Under the pieces are notes generated by a model, which was given only the letters and a program-made list of their open reading frames with translations, had not been told where the DNA came from and ran no database searches. Both the position numbers and the translations under genes were made by a program. Positions 25,769-35,677 of a DNA stretch of 41,891 nt are shown here, piece by piece. The stretch spans positions 1-41,891 of the forward strand of contig JAOUFY010000022.1 in NCBI GenBank assembly GCA_029857955.1. The letters run 5' to 3'. Every line of letters starts with the position of its first letter. Position 1 is the first letter of the stretch. This stretch comes from Spirochaetia bacterium (GTDB taxonomy: Bacteria > Spirochaetota > Leptospiria > Turneriellales > JAOUFE01).

Positions 25769-25845
25769 GGGGGTAAGCTGCGACCGTGGCGCAGCTTCAG
25801 GGGGCTTAGAAAATAATCTACGGTGCTGCTTACCAAAAGCCCCCT
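25769..25845 (-). repeat. GC-rich double-hairpin element, copy 2 (downstream of murD)
   Basis: The plus strand reads GGGGGTAAG into a perfect 8-bp hairpin AAGCTGCG-accgtgg-CGCAGCTT (25775-25797), then CAGGGGG. AGGGGGCTT (25799-25807) pairs perfectly with AAGCCCCCT (25837-25845) over a 29-nt loop. A competing pairing, GGTAAGC (25772-25778) with GCTTACC (25828-25834), extends through ACCG/CGGT and would break the first hairpin. It begins 9 nt past the murD stop. On the minus strand a T7 run occurs about 8 nt after the distal end, so terminator activity is possible. Confidence 0.7.
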
Positions 25846-25854
25846 CATCCTTCT

Positions 25855-27279
25855 TTAAATGGATTGTACAAGTTTTTTAAAATATTCCCCTCGTTCTTCA
25901 AAAGAAGAATATTGATCCCATGAGGTGGATGCCGGAGATAGTAAATATGTGACTTCGGTTAATTTTTTTTCTTTTTGGTATTTTATAGCGCCATAAAAGG
26001 CCAACTCAAGCGTTTCATAGCTGTCGATGACATTGACATTATTTTTTTTAAAAACCTCATGCAGTTCTTTTTTATTTTCACCGTATAAAAATACATGGGC
26101 CTGCTGATTTTGAATGATCAAAGCCAGAGGCTGGTAATCTTCGCCTTTTGAGCGTCCTCCCATAAAAATAAAAAGCGGACTTTTTGAGTTTTGAATGGCA
26201 ATGCCGGCAGCCTGTGTCGTTGTAGCCTTTGAGTCATTTATATAAATATTTTTATCTTCCTGATTTTTTATAAAAATTTTCTCATAGCGATGAGGAAGAC
26301 TTTCAAATGTTGAAAGTGATTTGGCAATTTTTTCGTTATCTGTGCAATGAAAATAATCAAGTACTTCAAGGGTAAACAATACATTGGTATAATTGTGCTG
26401 ACCTTGAATTTTTAAATTTTTTAAAGCAAGTATGTTTTCATTATTTTTCTTTTTAACAATTTGTTGATTTAAAATTTGAAAATGACTGGATTCAATATGA
26501 TGCGTATCTACAAATGATGTATTTAATAATTTTGAAATCTTTTCAAAAGGGTGGTTTGTAATCCAGTATTTTGAGTTGCCAGGTAATAATTCTTTATTAA
26601 CAATGAACAATCCGTTTTCTTTTACCGTTTCTGCAATATGATATTTAACCCTTCCGTATTCTTCAAGATCTTTATACCGATTTAAATGATCGGGCGCGAG
26701 ATTTAAATACAGGCTGACTTCTGATTGCAGGTTACGACAAAGTTCAAGCTGGTAACTGCTTAATTCCGCAACAAGGTATTTATATTTTGCATATTGATTT
26801 TTTTCATATGCAATTTTTGAAAATGAAAGTCCAAAATTTCCGCAGCTTACGGCATCTTTACCAAATGAATTTAAGCTATGTTCAATCAGGGCTACCGTTG
26901 TGCTTTTACCGTCAGTTCCGGTAACGCAAATCCAGTGTCGGTCTGCAAGTTTGCTGTAACTATATTCCAGCTCTGAAAAAATAAATTTGTTTTGTTCTTT
27001 TGCCTTTAAAAATATATTCTGATTTAATGGTACGCCGGGAGAAAGCGTTACAGAATCAATTTTATCTAAAATACCGGCATCGCTAAACTCTTTTGCTGAA
27101 ACCTTGTGAAACAATTTATCATTTAATAATTCATCAGAATAAACTACTTTTTCATTTTGATCAAAGGCATACACCTCAATACCATTTTGAATGAGAAGTC
27201 GAGCATACCAATACCCCGTTTTACCGCCTGCTCCAACGAGCAATACTTTTTGAATCTTTTTAAAATCCAGATTTTGCAT
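25855..27279 (-). CDS. murD: UDP-N-acetylmuramoylalanine-D-glutamate ligase
   Basis: A 474-residue Mur ligase adding D-Glu to UDP-MurNAc-L-Ala in the cytoplasm. A Rossmann-like N-terminal domain, 'KVLLVGAGGKTGYWYARLL', is followed by the ATP loop 'VTGTDGKSTTVALIEHSL' (121-127 core) and the 'LNLAPDHLNRY' motif. Also visible are 'INDSKATTTQAAGIAI' (the MurD-type 'NDSKATN' motif, here with T for N) and the C-terminal 'FIFMGGRSKGEDYQPL' plus 'LLSPASTSWDQYSSFEERGEYFKKLV'. It follows ligA by 3 nt. Downstream mur genes (murG, ftsW) are not adjacent. Confidence 0.96.
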   Translation of the reverse strand: MQNLDFKKIQKVLLVGAGGKTGYWYARLLIQNGIEVYAFDQNEKVVYSDELLNDKLFHKVSAKEFSDAGILDKIDSVTLSPGVPLNQNIFLKAKEQNKFIFSELEYSYSKLADRHWICVTGTDGKSTTVALIEHSLNSFGKDAVSCGNFGLSFSKIAYEKNQYAKYKYLVAELSSYQLELCRNLQSEVSLYLNLAPDHLNRYKDLEEYGRVKYHIAETVKENGLFIVNKELLPGNSKYWITNHPFEKISKLLNTSFVDTHHIESSHFQILNQQIVKKKNNENILALKNLKIQGQHNYTNVLFTLEVLDYFHCTDNEKIAKSLSTFESLPHRYEKIFIKNQEDKNIYINDSKATTTQAAGIAIQNSKSPLFIFMGGRSKGEDYQPLALIIQNQQAHVFLYGENKKELHEVFKKNNVNVIDSYETLELAFYGAIKYQKEKKLTEVTYLLSPASTSWDQYSSFEERGEYFKKLVQSI

Positions 27280-27282
27280 ATA

Positions 27283-29400
<2,118 letters not shown>

Positions 29401-29411
29401 GTCAATAATTT

Positions 29412-30842
29412 TTAACTTTTACTGGCAGCTTTATAAAAATCAGCCGCATATTCAGCAGAATTTCCTGCGCCTAAAAAAACAACTGCAGTATTTACTTTTT
29501 TTGAGTTTATATGATCAAGTAATGATATATAATTTCCTTTAGCTGCTATGGTTCCAAGTACATTGTCACTCCAGTCTTTTAATATCGATGAGAACTGTGA
29601 AAATTCCGGCATTTGACTTTCTCCGGCTGCGTCAAAAACATTCATTAAAAATAAATTTTGATAACCCGGCCCAGCTTTAAACACGCTTTGAAAATCGAGA
29701 TTAAAATGGATCCAACGCGAAATTCTATGTGGTTCCCATATGGCGATGATGCTGTCATATTTTTTCTGTAAAGTTTCAATTACCATTTTTATTTCTGTAG
29801 GATGATGGGCATAATCGTCAATGACCGATATTACAGCCTGGTGATCATTTTTAAATTCGCCCAGATACTGCATTCTTCTCTCAACGCCTTTAAAATTTAA
29901 CAATGCGCCACGAATAGATTCAACTGATAAATTATGATAAACAGCAAAAGCAAGTACCGCAAATGCATTCCATAGATTATGCCTGCCGGCTAGCCCTACT
30001 TTGAAAAATTCTTTTGAAGTATCGTTATTCCAATGAAGTCCGTGAGCAGTTACATCAATCTGAATTTGCTCCATGATTTTTAAAACTTTTAAACCGTGTT
30101 GTGCGGTATTTATAAATTTTTTTACTAAATCCTGAACTTCAAAAGAAGGAAAAAATACACCGCCTGAATGTTGGCAATTTTCAATAAATTTATAAAAGTT
30201 ATCAACCACATGCGTTAAATTGTTATATCTGTCAACATGATCAAGTTCAATGTTGGTAACAATGACCTCACTTGACTCTATAAAAAGAAAACTTTCGTCA
30301 GATTCATCGGCTTCAATCACCAATATTTCTTTTTCATTTATTTTTCCATGACCTAACCTGACATTGGAATTCCATTGCACCATAGTTCCGCCGACAAGCG
30401 CATTTGGGTCAAATCCAGCCTGTTCAAGAAGATAGGCAATCCAGCCTGTTGTGGTGGTTTTACCATGTGTACCTGAAATGGAAATTGTATGGTATTGCTG
30501 TGAAATTGTTTTAAGTAATGTATGCCTTGAATGTATCTCAAGATTATGATCCTTTGCCCAAACTCTTTCTGGATCTTTTTCATTAATCGCACTGCTGTAA
30601 AAAACCATTGCATTTGCCGGAATTTGATCTGGTTTTGAACCAACCCAAACCTTTGCACCTGCATTACCAAGTTTTTCCAGATATTTTCCTGCGTTTTTAT
30701 CTGAAGCTGAAATTTGAAAACCTGATTTAATTAACAATTGTGCAAGGGCGCTCATTCCCACCCCGCCTCCGCCAATTATATGAATGGGTTTGTTTTTTTG
30801 AATTTTCGATTGAGAATTTAGTTCATGAAAGGATTCTGCCAT
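29412..30842 (-). CDS. murC: UDP-N-acetylmuramate-L-alanine ligase
   Basis: A 476-residue Mur ligase starting peptide-stem synthesis. It has 'HIIGGGGVGMSALAQLL' (N-terminal UDP binding), 'YSSAINEKDPE', ATP loop 'SISGTHGKTTTTGWIAYLL' (124-130 core), 'VIEADESDESF' and 'VTNIELDHVDRY', then 'GVERRMQYLGE' and 'VIDDYAHHPTEIKMVIETL', diagnostic of MurC. The C-terminus 'VFLGAGNSAEYAADF' corresponds to the usual GAGD/N motif. It is first of the murC-ligA-murD operon and divergent from the secreted-protein gene at 31064. Confidence 0.96.
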   Translation of the reverse strand: MAESFHELNSQSKIQKNKPIHIIGGGGVGMSALAQLLIKSGFQISASDKNAGKYLEKLGNAGAKVWVGSKPDQIPANAMVFYSSAINEKDPERVWAKDHNLEIHSRHTLLKTISQQYHTISISGTHGKTTTTGWIAYLLEQAGFDPNALVGGTMVQWNSNVRLGHGKINEKEILVIEADESDESFLFIESSEVIVTNIELDHVDRYNNLTHVVDNFYKFIENCQHSGGVFFPSFEVQDLVKKFINTAQHGLKVLKIMEQIQIDVTAHGLHWNNDTSKEFFKVGLAGRHNLWNAFAVLAFAVYHNLSVESIRGALLNFKGVERRMQYLGEFKNDHQAVISVIDDYAHHPTEIKMVIETLQKKYDSIIAIWEPHRISRWIHFNLDFQSVFKAGPGYQNLFLMNVFDAAGESQMPEFSQFSSILKDWSDNVLGTIAAKGNYISLLDHINSKKVNTAVVFLGAGNSAEYAADFYKAASKS

Positions 30843-31063
30843 ATGGTTTATTTATTTCTTTTTTTGATTTTAAGATTCATCAATTTATAAAACGGATTTG
30901 TTTATTTAAATATAGTATCCTAAATCAAGCCTCTTTATCGCCTGTACAACATTTTTTAAAACTCATTGCCTGAATTTCATTTTTAATTATAGATTTCGTA
31001 AACTTGTATTTTGAAAAAAATACTTGTCGTACAATACGTTTTAAATTTAAGTCTCTTTATAAT

Positions 31064-32779
31064 ATGAAAGATAATAAAATACCTTTTAAAAATATTCTTC
31101 TAATGATTATTTTCTTTTCATTATGGAATACAAGTATATCTGCATATGATCCTTCATCTTATTTTGATGATGCAACATCTGTTTATGTAGAAGTTTATCC
31201 TGCTGAAGACAGTATAAATAAAATTAAAAAACTGTTCAATTCGTTAATGAACAAAGAAAAAGCTGAAACGGAATGGAGATCTTTTGAAGATTATTTCTCA
31301 GAGGATATTGGATTTAATATTTTATCATTGGAAAATCTTCATTCTGCAGCTTTTGATACCTCTTCTCCTGCAGGAATTGGTATAAACTATATGTTTGAAA
31401 AAGCAAATAGCGACAAAACAATTAAATATGTAACTGTTTTGCTGCCAACAACCCAGGCAACGAAATCTTTTCAATTTTTAAAAAATGCACTCTTAAATAG
31501 AATAAAACAAAATCAAGTTCCATCTAAAACACCTTTACTTGTAGAAATTGAAAAAGACTCTTTAGTTAGAATTTTTGATCCCTCAATTGATGCCATGCCT
31601 GTTTTTATTTATAAATCTGATCATTTTATCATTGTTTCAGAAAATCCAGCAACTATAAAAAGTTATTCAAAACCATCCAGTAATCCTCTTAATAAAAATA
31701 ACAACTTTATAACGAGAAAAAAATTATACGAAAAAAAAGTAAAAAAATCAGATATAATAGGTTTTTACTTTATCAATCAAAAAGTTTTTGATAGAAGAAT
31801 ACGTGTAAGACCCAGATTATTGTTTGATAATATACTTATGGACAATTCTTACGTAAAGGAATTTTCAGCTAATTCCGATTCAATTTGTGGAATTCTAACC
31901 ATCAACGATCATGAAGTAAAAGTCATTGCTGATTATATTTTTCCGCTAAATTATCTGCTTAAAAATAATTCTTTTTTAGCCAATATTTTTAATTTTAAAA
32001 ATAAATCTTATTTTCCAGACAATATAACTGCTTTACCAATGGCATTTGTAAAATGGCAAACCAATTTCTCATCTGACCATTACAATGAAACCGGTGAAAA
32101 TACTATTGATGAGAAGATAATCAATAATTTTGTAACGAGAATTACCGGCGGCCTTGATGTTGCCATTCCTGAAAAAATTATTTTATTATTTAAAGAAAAT
32201 ATATCAATTTACATTCAAGACGTACCCAATTTTAAAGATATCAATAATTATTATTTATGGAAAGGATATCTTTCCATGAATTATAATCCACAGTATTATG
32301 GTAAATTTTTAAAATACATGGAAAATATAATTGCAAGTTCTAAAAATAGTAAAAAAACTTCAGTGGTTTACAGTAAATCAGGTGAGATTTCTCAATGGGA
32401 ATTAAATATCACTCATTTTATAAAAAAATATGATAAGATTAAAGAACAGGTAGTTTTAGATGAAAAAATCATTAAAACCTATATCTTTTCTGATTCAAGT
32501 CAAATTATAATTACACATGATCCCACGTTATTAAAGAAGAAACCTGCTCAATCCATTTCTCCAATTTATAGCAGACTACTACCAGATAATACCAAAGGTA
32601 AGCATATGTTATTCAGCTACATTGATATTAAAATGTTTTTAGCTTATTTAAAAAAAACATCGCTGGCTTTTTCAAACAACTATCTCTCATATCTGGAAAA
32701 TTTAAATTCCGTATTTTTTACTGTAAATCAGGAAAATGATACAATAACAGAGGAATTGATTATAAAACTTGATAAGTGA
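31064..32779 (+). CDS. Secreted protein of unknown function
   Basis: A 571-residue protein that I cannot assign. The frame is open to a TTG at 31004, but the ATG at 31064 begins a clear signal peptide, 'MKDNKIPFKNILLMIIFF..TSISAYD', with likely cleavage after SISA. The body has recurring units such as 'ATSVYVEVYPAEDSINKIKKLFNSL' and 'VTVLLPTTQATKSFQFLKNALLNRI', the sort of pattern seen in DUF3352-like envelope proteins, but the resemblance is weak. It has no lipobox and no other membrane segment. It lies 92 nt upstream of fapA on the same strand and may be co-transcribed. Confidence 0.75.
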   Translation: MKDNKIPFKNILLMIIFFSLWNTSISAYDPSSYFDDATSVYVEVYPAEDSINKIKKLFNSLMNKEKAETEWRSFEDYFSEDIGFNILSLENLHSAAFDTSSPAGIGINYMFEKANSDKTIKYVTVLLPTTQATKSFQFLKNALLNRIKQNQVPSKTPLLVEIEKDSLVRIFDPSIDAMPVFIYKSDHFIIVSENPATIKSYSKPSSNPLNKNNNFITRKKLYEKKVKKSDIIGFYFINQKVFDRRIRVRPRLLFDNILMDNSYVKEFSANSDSICGILTINDHEVKVIADYIFPLNYLLKNNSFLANIFNFKNKSYFPDNITALPMAFVKWQTNFSSDHYNETGENTIDEKIINNFVTRITGGLDVAIPEKIILLFKENISIYIQDVPNFKDINNYYLWKGYLSMNYNPQYYGKFLKYMENIIASSKNSKKTSVVYSKSGEISQWELNITHFIKKYDKIKEQVVLDEKIIKTYIFSDSSQIIITHDPTLLKKKPAQSISPIYSRLLPDNTKGKHMLFSYIDIKMFLAYLKKTSLAFSNNYLSYLENLNSVFFTVNQENDTITEELIIKLDK

Positions 32780-32871
32780 AAACAATTTATTAAATATTAT
32801 TTCTACATTAATATAAATTTATTGGGTTTTAGGGAACATTTTGACTATGTTTTTTACGATAATAAACTATA

Positions 32872-34863
32872 ATGAAAATTAATAAATTAAAGCAAGCTTT
32901 ACTGAGTCTTGAACTTGATTCTTTGGAATCAAGTATTGACGACATTCCAACAGAAGTTGAAGTTTATGCCGATTCAGTTAAAGAGGCACTTGTCATAGGT
33001 TCACAATCTTTGATGACACCGATGTCTCAGCTTGAGTATGAAATTGTAAGTAAAGGTTCTTCAGGAATTCTTGGATTATTACGTACACCTTACCACGTTA
33101 TTATAAAAAAATCGTCTCAACATGAATCAAAGCAATGGGATGACCTGGATGATTTTGATGTATCCCTTGAAACTGGAGTTAAAATTAACGACTTTGGAGA
33201 AGAAGTTGAACCTGACATTGACGGGCGCTGTTTTATTCGTATATATAGTACTGGAATATTCTTAAACATCGTTCAACCTAGCGGAAAAGGTAATCCAGTA
33301 ACCATAAATATGGTATATGATACTTTGGTTAGATCTGGTATTCAAAATTACGATAAAAGCGCTGTAGATAAAGCAGTTAAAAACCTTCAAAACGAACCTG
33401 TACGCATTGGTAGTTATACACCTCGCCCTGATGCAGATTCTTCAATGACCCTTGATATTGCACCTGATGAAATGACAGCTACGGTAATAATTTCTTCTCC
33501 ACGTCCTGGTGGAAGACATTTAATGGTTAAAGATATCATCGCTGCGTTAAAAAAATCAGGTGTTGAATATGGTTTTCAAGAAGAAAGCCTGCAAAAAGCC
33601 CTTGACAATGATCGTTATGGCGAGTCTTTAATTGCTGCAAAAGGTGATCTTCCAGTAAATGGTGAAGACGGGCACATCGATTATAAAGTTCGAATTAATA
33701 AAAAAATCGAGTTTAAAGAAGATGAAGCAGGTAAAGTTGACTTTTTTGCAAAAGACTTGATTGAAAACGTAGTACAGGGACAGGTTTTAGCTGAATTGAT
33801 GCCGCCGGAAAAAGGTAAACAAGGTAAAACTATTTACAATAAACTTTTACCCGCAACTGATGGCGTACCAACAGAGTTAAGAGCCGGTAAAGGAACCATT
33901 TTATCTGAAAATGGCAGACAATTGATTGCCGAAAAAAATGGTCAGGTTGTATTTATCGGAGGAAGAGTAAATGTCGAAGAAAACTATGTTGTTGGAGGAG
34001 ATGTTGGTCTCGATACTGGAAACATCATGTTTCTTGGTTCTGTAACCATACGCGGATCTGTTTCTGACAACATGGAAGTTAAAGCTGCCGGCAACATTGA
34101 GGTGGCTGGAAGTGTACAAAAAGCTCATCTGGAAGCAGAAGGTGATGTAATTGTTAGACAAGGTATTGTTGGTAGAGATGGAGCTGTTATAGAATCCACC
34201 ACAGGCAGCGTCTTTGCAAAATTTGTTCAAAACACATCTATCAATGTTGAAAAGGACGTTGTAGTTGCCGAGGGTATACTGCACTCGAAAATATCAGCGG
34301 GTTCCAAAATTTTATGCAATGGTAAAAGAGCTCAAATTGTCGGCGGAGAAATCATGGCCGGAGAAGAAGTTCGTGTAAAACAACTTGGAGCACAGGCATC
34401 AACACCGACATTGGTAATAGTTGGTACGAACCCTAAAATTTTACAGCAAATTACACAACTAGATAACATTCAAAAACAAGCTAAAGAAAAACTGGATAAA
34501 ATAGAACAAAACATACGAACCTTAACGGTTCAAAAAACTACCCAGGGTGAAGAATTTACTGAGTCAAAAGAAGCAATGTTAAATAAAATGATTTCCGGTA
34601 AAGTAAAATTAAATGAAAGGCTTGGTGAGACAGAAAATGAAAAAAAACAGCTTCAGGAATACCTGCAAATACTTGCTGCAAAAGGAAAAGTTCATGTTGA
34701 AAATACTCTTTTTCCTGGTGTTAGAATTGTCATTAATGAAGCTGAATTTCTGGTTAATGACGAATATAACCATGTTACGCTAGTTTCTGAAAATGGTAAT
34801 ATAAAAATACTTCCCTACGAAGACGAAGCCGGCGCGAAAAAGAAAAAAAGAGGAAGAAGATAA
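32872..34863 (+). CDS. fapA: FapA (DUF342) family protein with Jag-like N-terminal domain
   Basis: A 663-residue cytoplasmic protein. Residues ~27-80 ('EVEVYADSVKEALVIGSQSLMTPMSQLEYEIVSKGSSGILGLLRTPYHVIIKK') form a Jag_N-type domain. DUF342/FapA follows: 'IDYKVRINKKIEFKEDEAGKVDFFAKDLIENVVQGQVLAELMPPEKGKQGKTIYNK', then a beta-helix of turns such as 'GNIMFLGSVTIRGSVSDNMEVKAAGNIEVAGSVQKAHLEAEGDVIVRQGI'. A coiled coil spans ~530-605, and a basic tail 'AKKKKRGRR' ends it. In other bacteria FapA-type proteins affect flagellar assembly or polar placement; in spirochaetes the exact role is unclear. The next gene follows after 3 nt. Confidence 0.92.
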   Translation: MKINKLKQALLSLELDSLESSIDDIPTEVEVYADSVKEALVIGSQSLMTPMSQLEYEIVSKGSSGILGLLRTPYHVIIKKSSQHESKQWDDLDDFDVSLETGVKINDFGEEVEPDIDGRCFIRIYSTGIFLNIVQPSGKGNPVTINMVYDTLVRSGIQNYDKSAVDKAVKNLQNEPVRIGSYTPRPDADSSMTLDIAPDEMTATVIISSPRPGGRHLMVKDIIAALKKSGVEYGFQEESLQKALDNDRYGESLIAAKGDLPVNGEDGHIDYKVRINKKIEFKEDEAGKVDFFAKDLIENVVQGQVLAELMPPEKGKQGKTIYNKLLPATDGVPTELRAGKGTILSENGRQLIAEKNGQVVFIGGRVNVEENYVVGGDVGLDTGNIMFLGSVTIRGSVSDNMEVKAAGNIEVAGSVQKAHLEAEGDVIVRQGIVGRDGAVIESTTGSVFAKFVQNTSINVEKDVVVAEGILHSKISAGSKILCNGKRAQIVGGEIMAGEEVRVKQLGAQASTPTLVIVGTNPKILQQITQLDNIQKQAKEKLDKIEQNIRTLTVQKTTQGEEFTESKEAMLNKMISGKVKLNERLGETENEKKQLQEYLQILAAKGKVHVENTLFPGVRIVINEAEFLVNDEYNHVTLVSENGNIKILPYEDEAGAKKKKRGRR

Positions 34864-34866
34864 ATT

Positions 34867-35223
34867 ATGAGTGTACGGCCACTAGACCTTCAGGTAAACA
34901 TTAACTCACTGATTGAAACCTCGCGCGATCAGGCTTCGCGTCAAGCTACAACTATGCAGGAACAACGGGTCATGGACGGTCATATGATTGACGACGCTAT
35001 TCTTAATCAGCAAAAAGTCAATAAAACGAATGCGCCTACAGATAACGAAGAGCTTCAGGATACAGAACGTCATTTCGGCAACAAAACTGAAGCAGAGACA
35101 GAACAACAATTTTCTGAAGATGATAAAGAGCGCAAAACACAAGATAAAGATGAAAAATCCAATGCATCAATAAATAAAAAAAAGGAAAAATCATCTGATC
35201 ATATCATTGATTTTCTCGTATAA
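34867..35223 (+). CDS. Small FapA-associated hydrophilic protein
   Basis: A 118-residue protein starting 'MSVRPLDLQVNINSLIETSRDQASRQ', then very acidic/basic low-complexity sequence and a short conserved-looking end, 'SSDHIIDFLV'. Similar small proteins with an MSxRPxDLQ start and a hydrophobic IID end are, as I recall, encoded near flagellar or FapA genes in spirochaetes. It is probably disordered in the middle. Start is 3 nt after the fapA stop, so translation is coupled. The molecular role is unknown; a link to motility is inferred from context. Confidence 0.75.
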   Translation: MSVRPLDLQVNINSLIETSRDQASRQATTMQEQRVMDGHMIDDAILNQQKVNKTNAPTDNEELQDTERHFGNKTEAETEQQFSEDDKERKTQDKDEKSNASINKKKEKSSDHIIDFLV

Positions 35224-35246
35224 AGCTTCATAATTTGTAAAATAAT

Positions 35247-35615
35247 TTATTGTTTTATTGGTTTTAAAGGTAAACGTAAAAAAGTTAAATACGAAACACC
35301 CAGTAAAATAAGTAACAGGATTTGTCTTTTTAATGTAAAAATGGAGTCTCCAGCGAGCAGATGAGATGCAATTAAAGAGATAACGTTATATGTAGAAATT
35401 GCATAAGCCCATTCTTTAATTTTTGCAGAAATCGGAATTGCAAGAATGATCGCGCTGAAAGTATAACACGAACCAATTATAAATCGAAAGTACTCAGGGT
35501 AACCCAGGTGTTGAAGTCTCGCCATTAATTCAGGTAAAGCTCCTATATAACCTATTCCTGAAAAACTAATTCCAATGGAAAATAAAATACTTGTAGCCCA
35601 ATATAAAATTTTCAT
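35247..35615 (-). CDS. DoxX-like membrane protein
   Basis: A 122-residue protein with four hydrophobic helices: 'LYWATSILFSIGISFSGIGYIGA', 'YFRFIIGSCYTFSAIILAI', 'EWAYAISTYNVISLIASHLL' and 'QILLLILLGVSYLTFL'. The pattern 'LGYPEYFRFIIGSCYTFSAIILAIP' matches the DoxX-like group 'LGYPxYFxxxLGxxKLLGxxxLLxP'. DoxX relatives are small quinone- or redox-linked membrane proteins of mostly unknown function. It lies 62 nt downstream of tolC on the same strand and is convergent with the FapA-associated gene. Confidence 0.8.
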   Translation of the reverse strand: MKILYWATSILFSIGISFSGIGYIGALPELMARLQHLGYPEYFRFIIGSCYTFSAIILAIPISAKIKEWAYAISTYNVISLIASHLLAGDSIFTLKRQILLLILLGVSYLTFLRLPLKPIKQ

Positions 35616-35677
35616 TTAAATATTTTCTCCTCAATTTAAAGTCATATTTATATCAATTCATTTAATTACAATAGACT

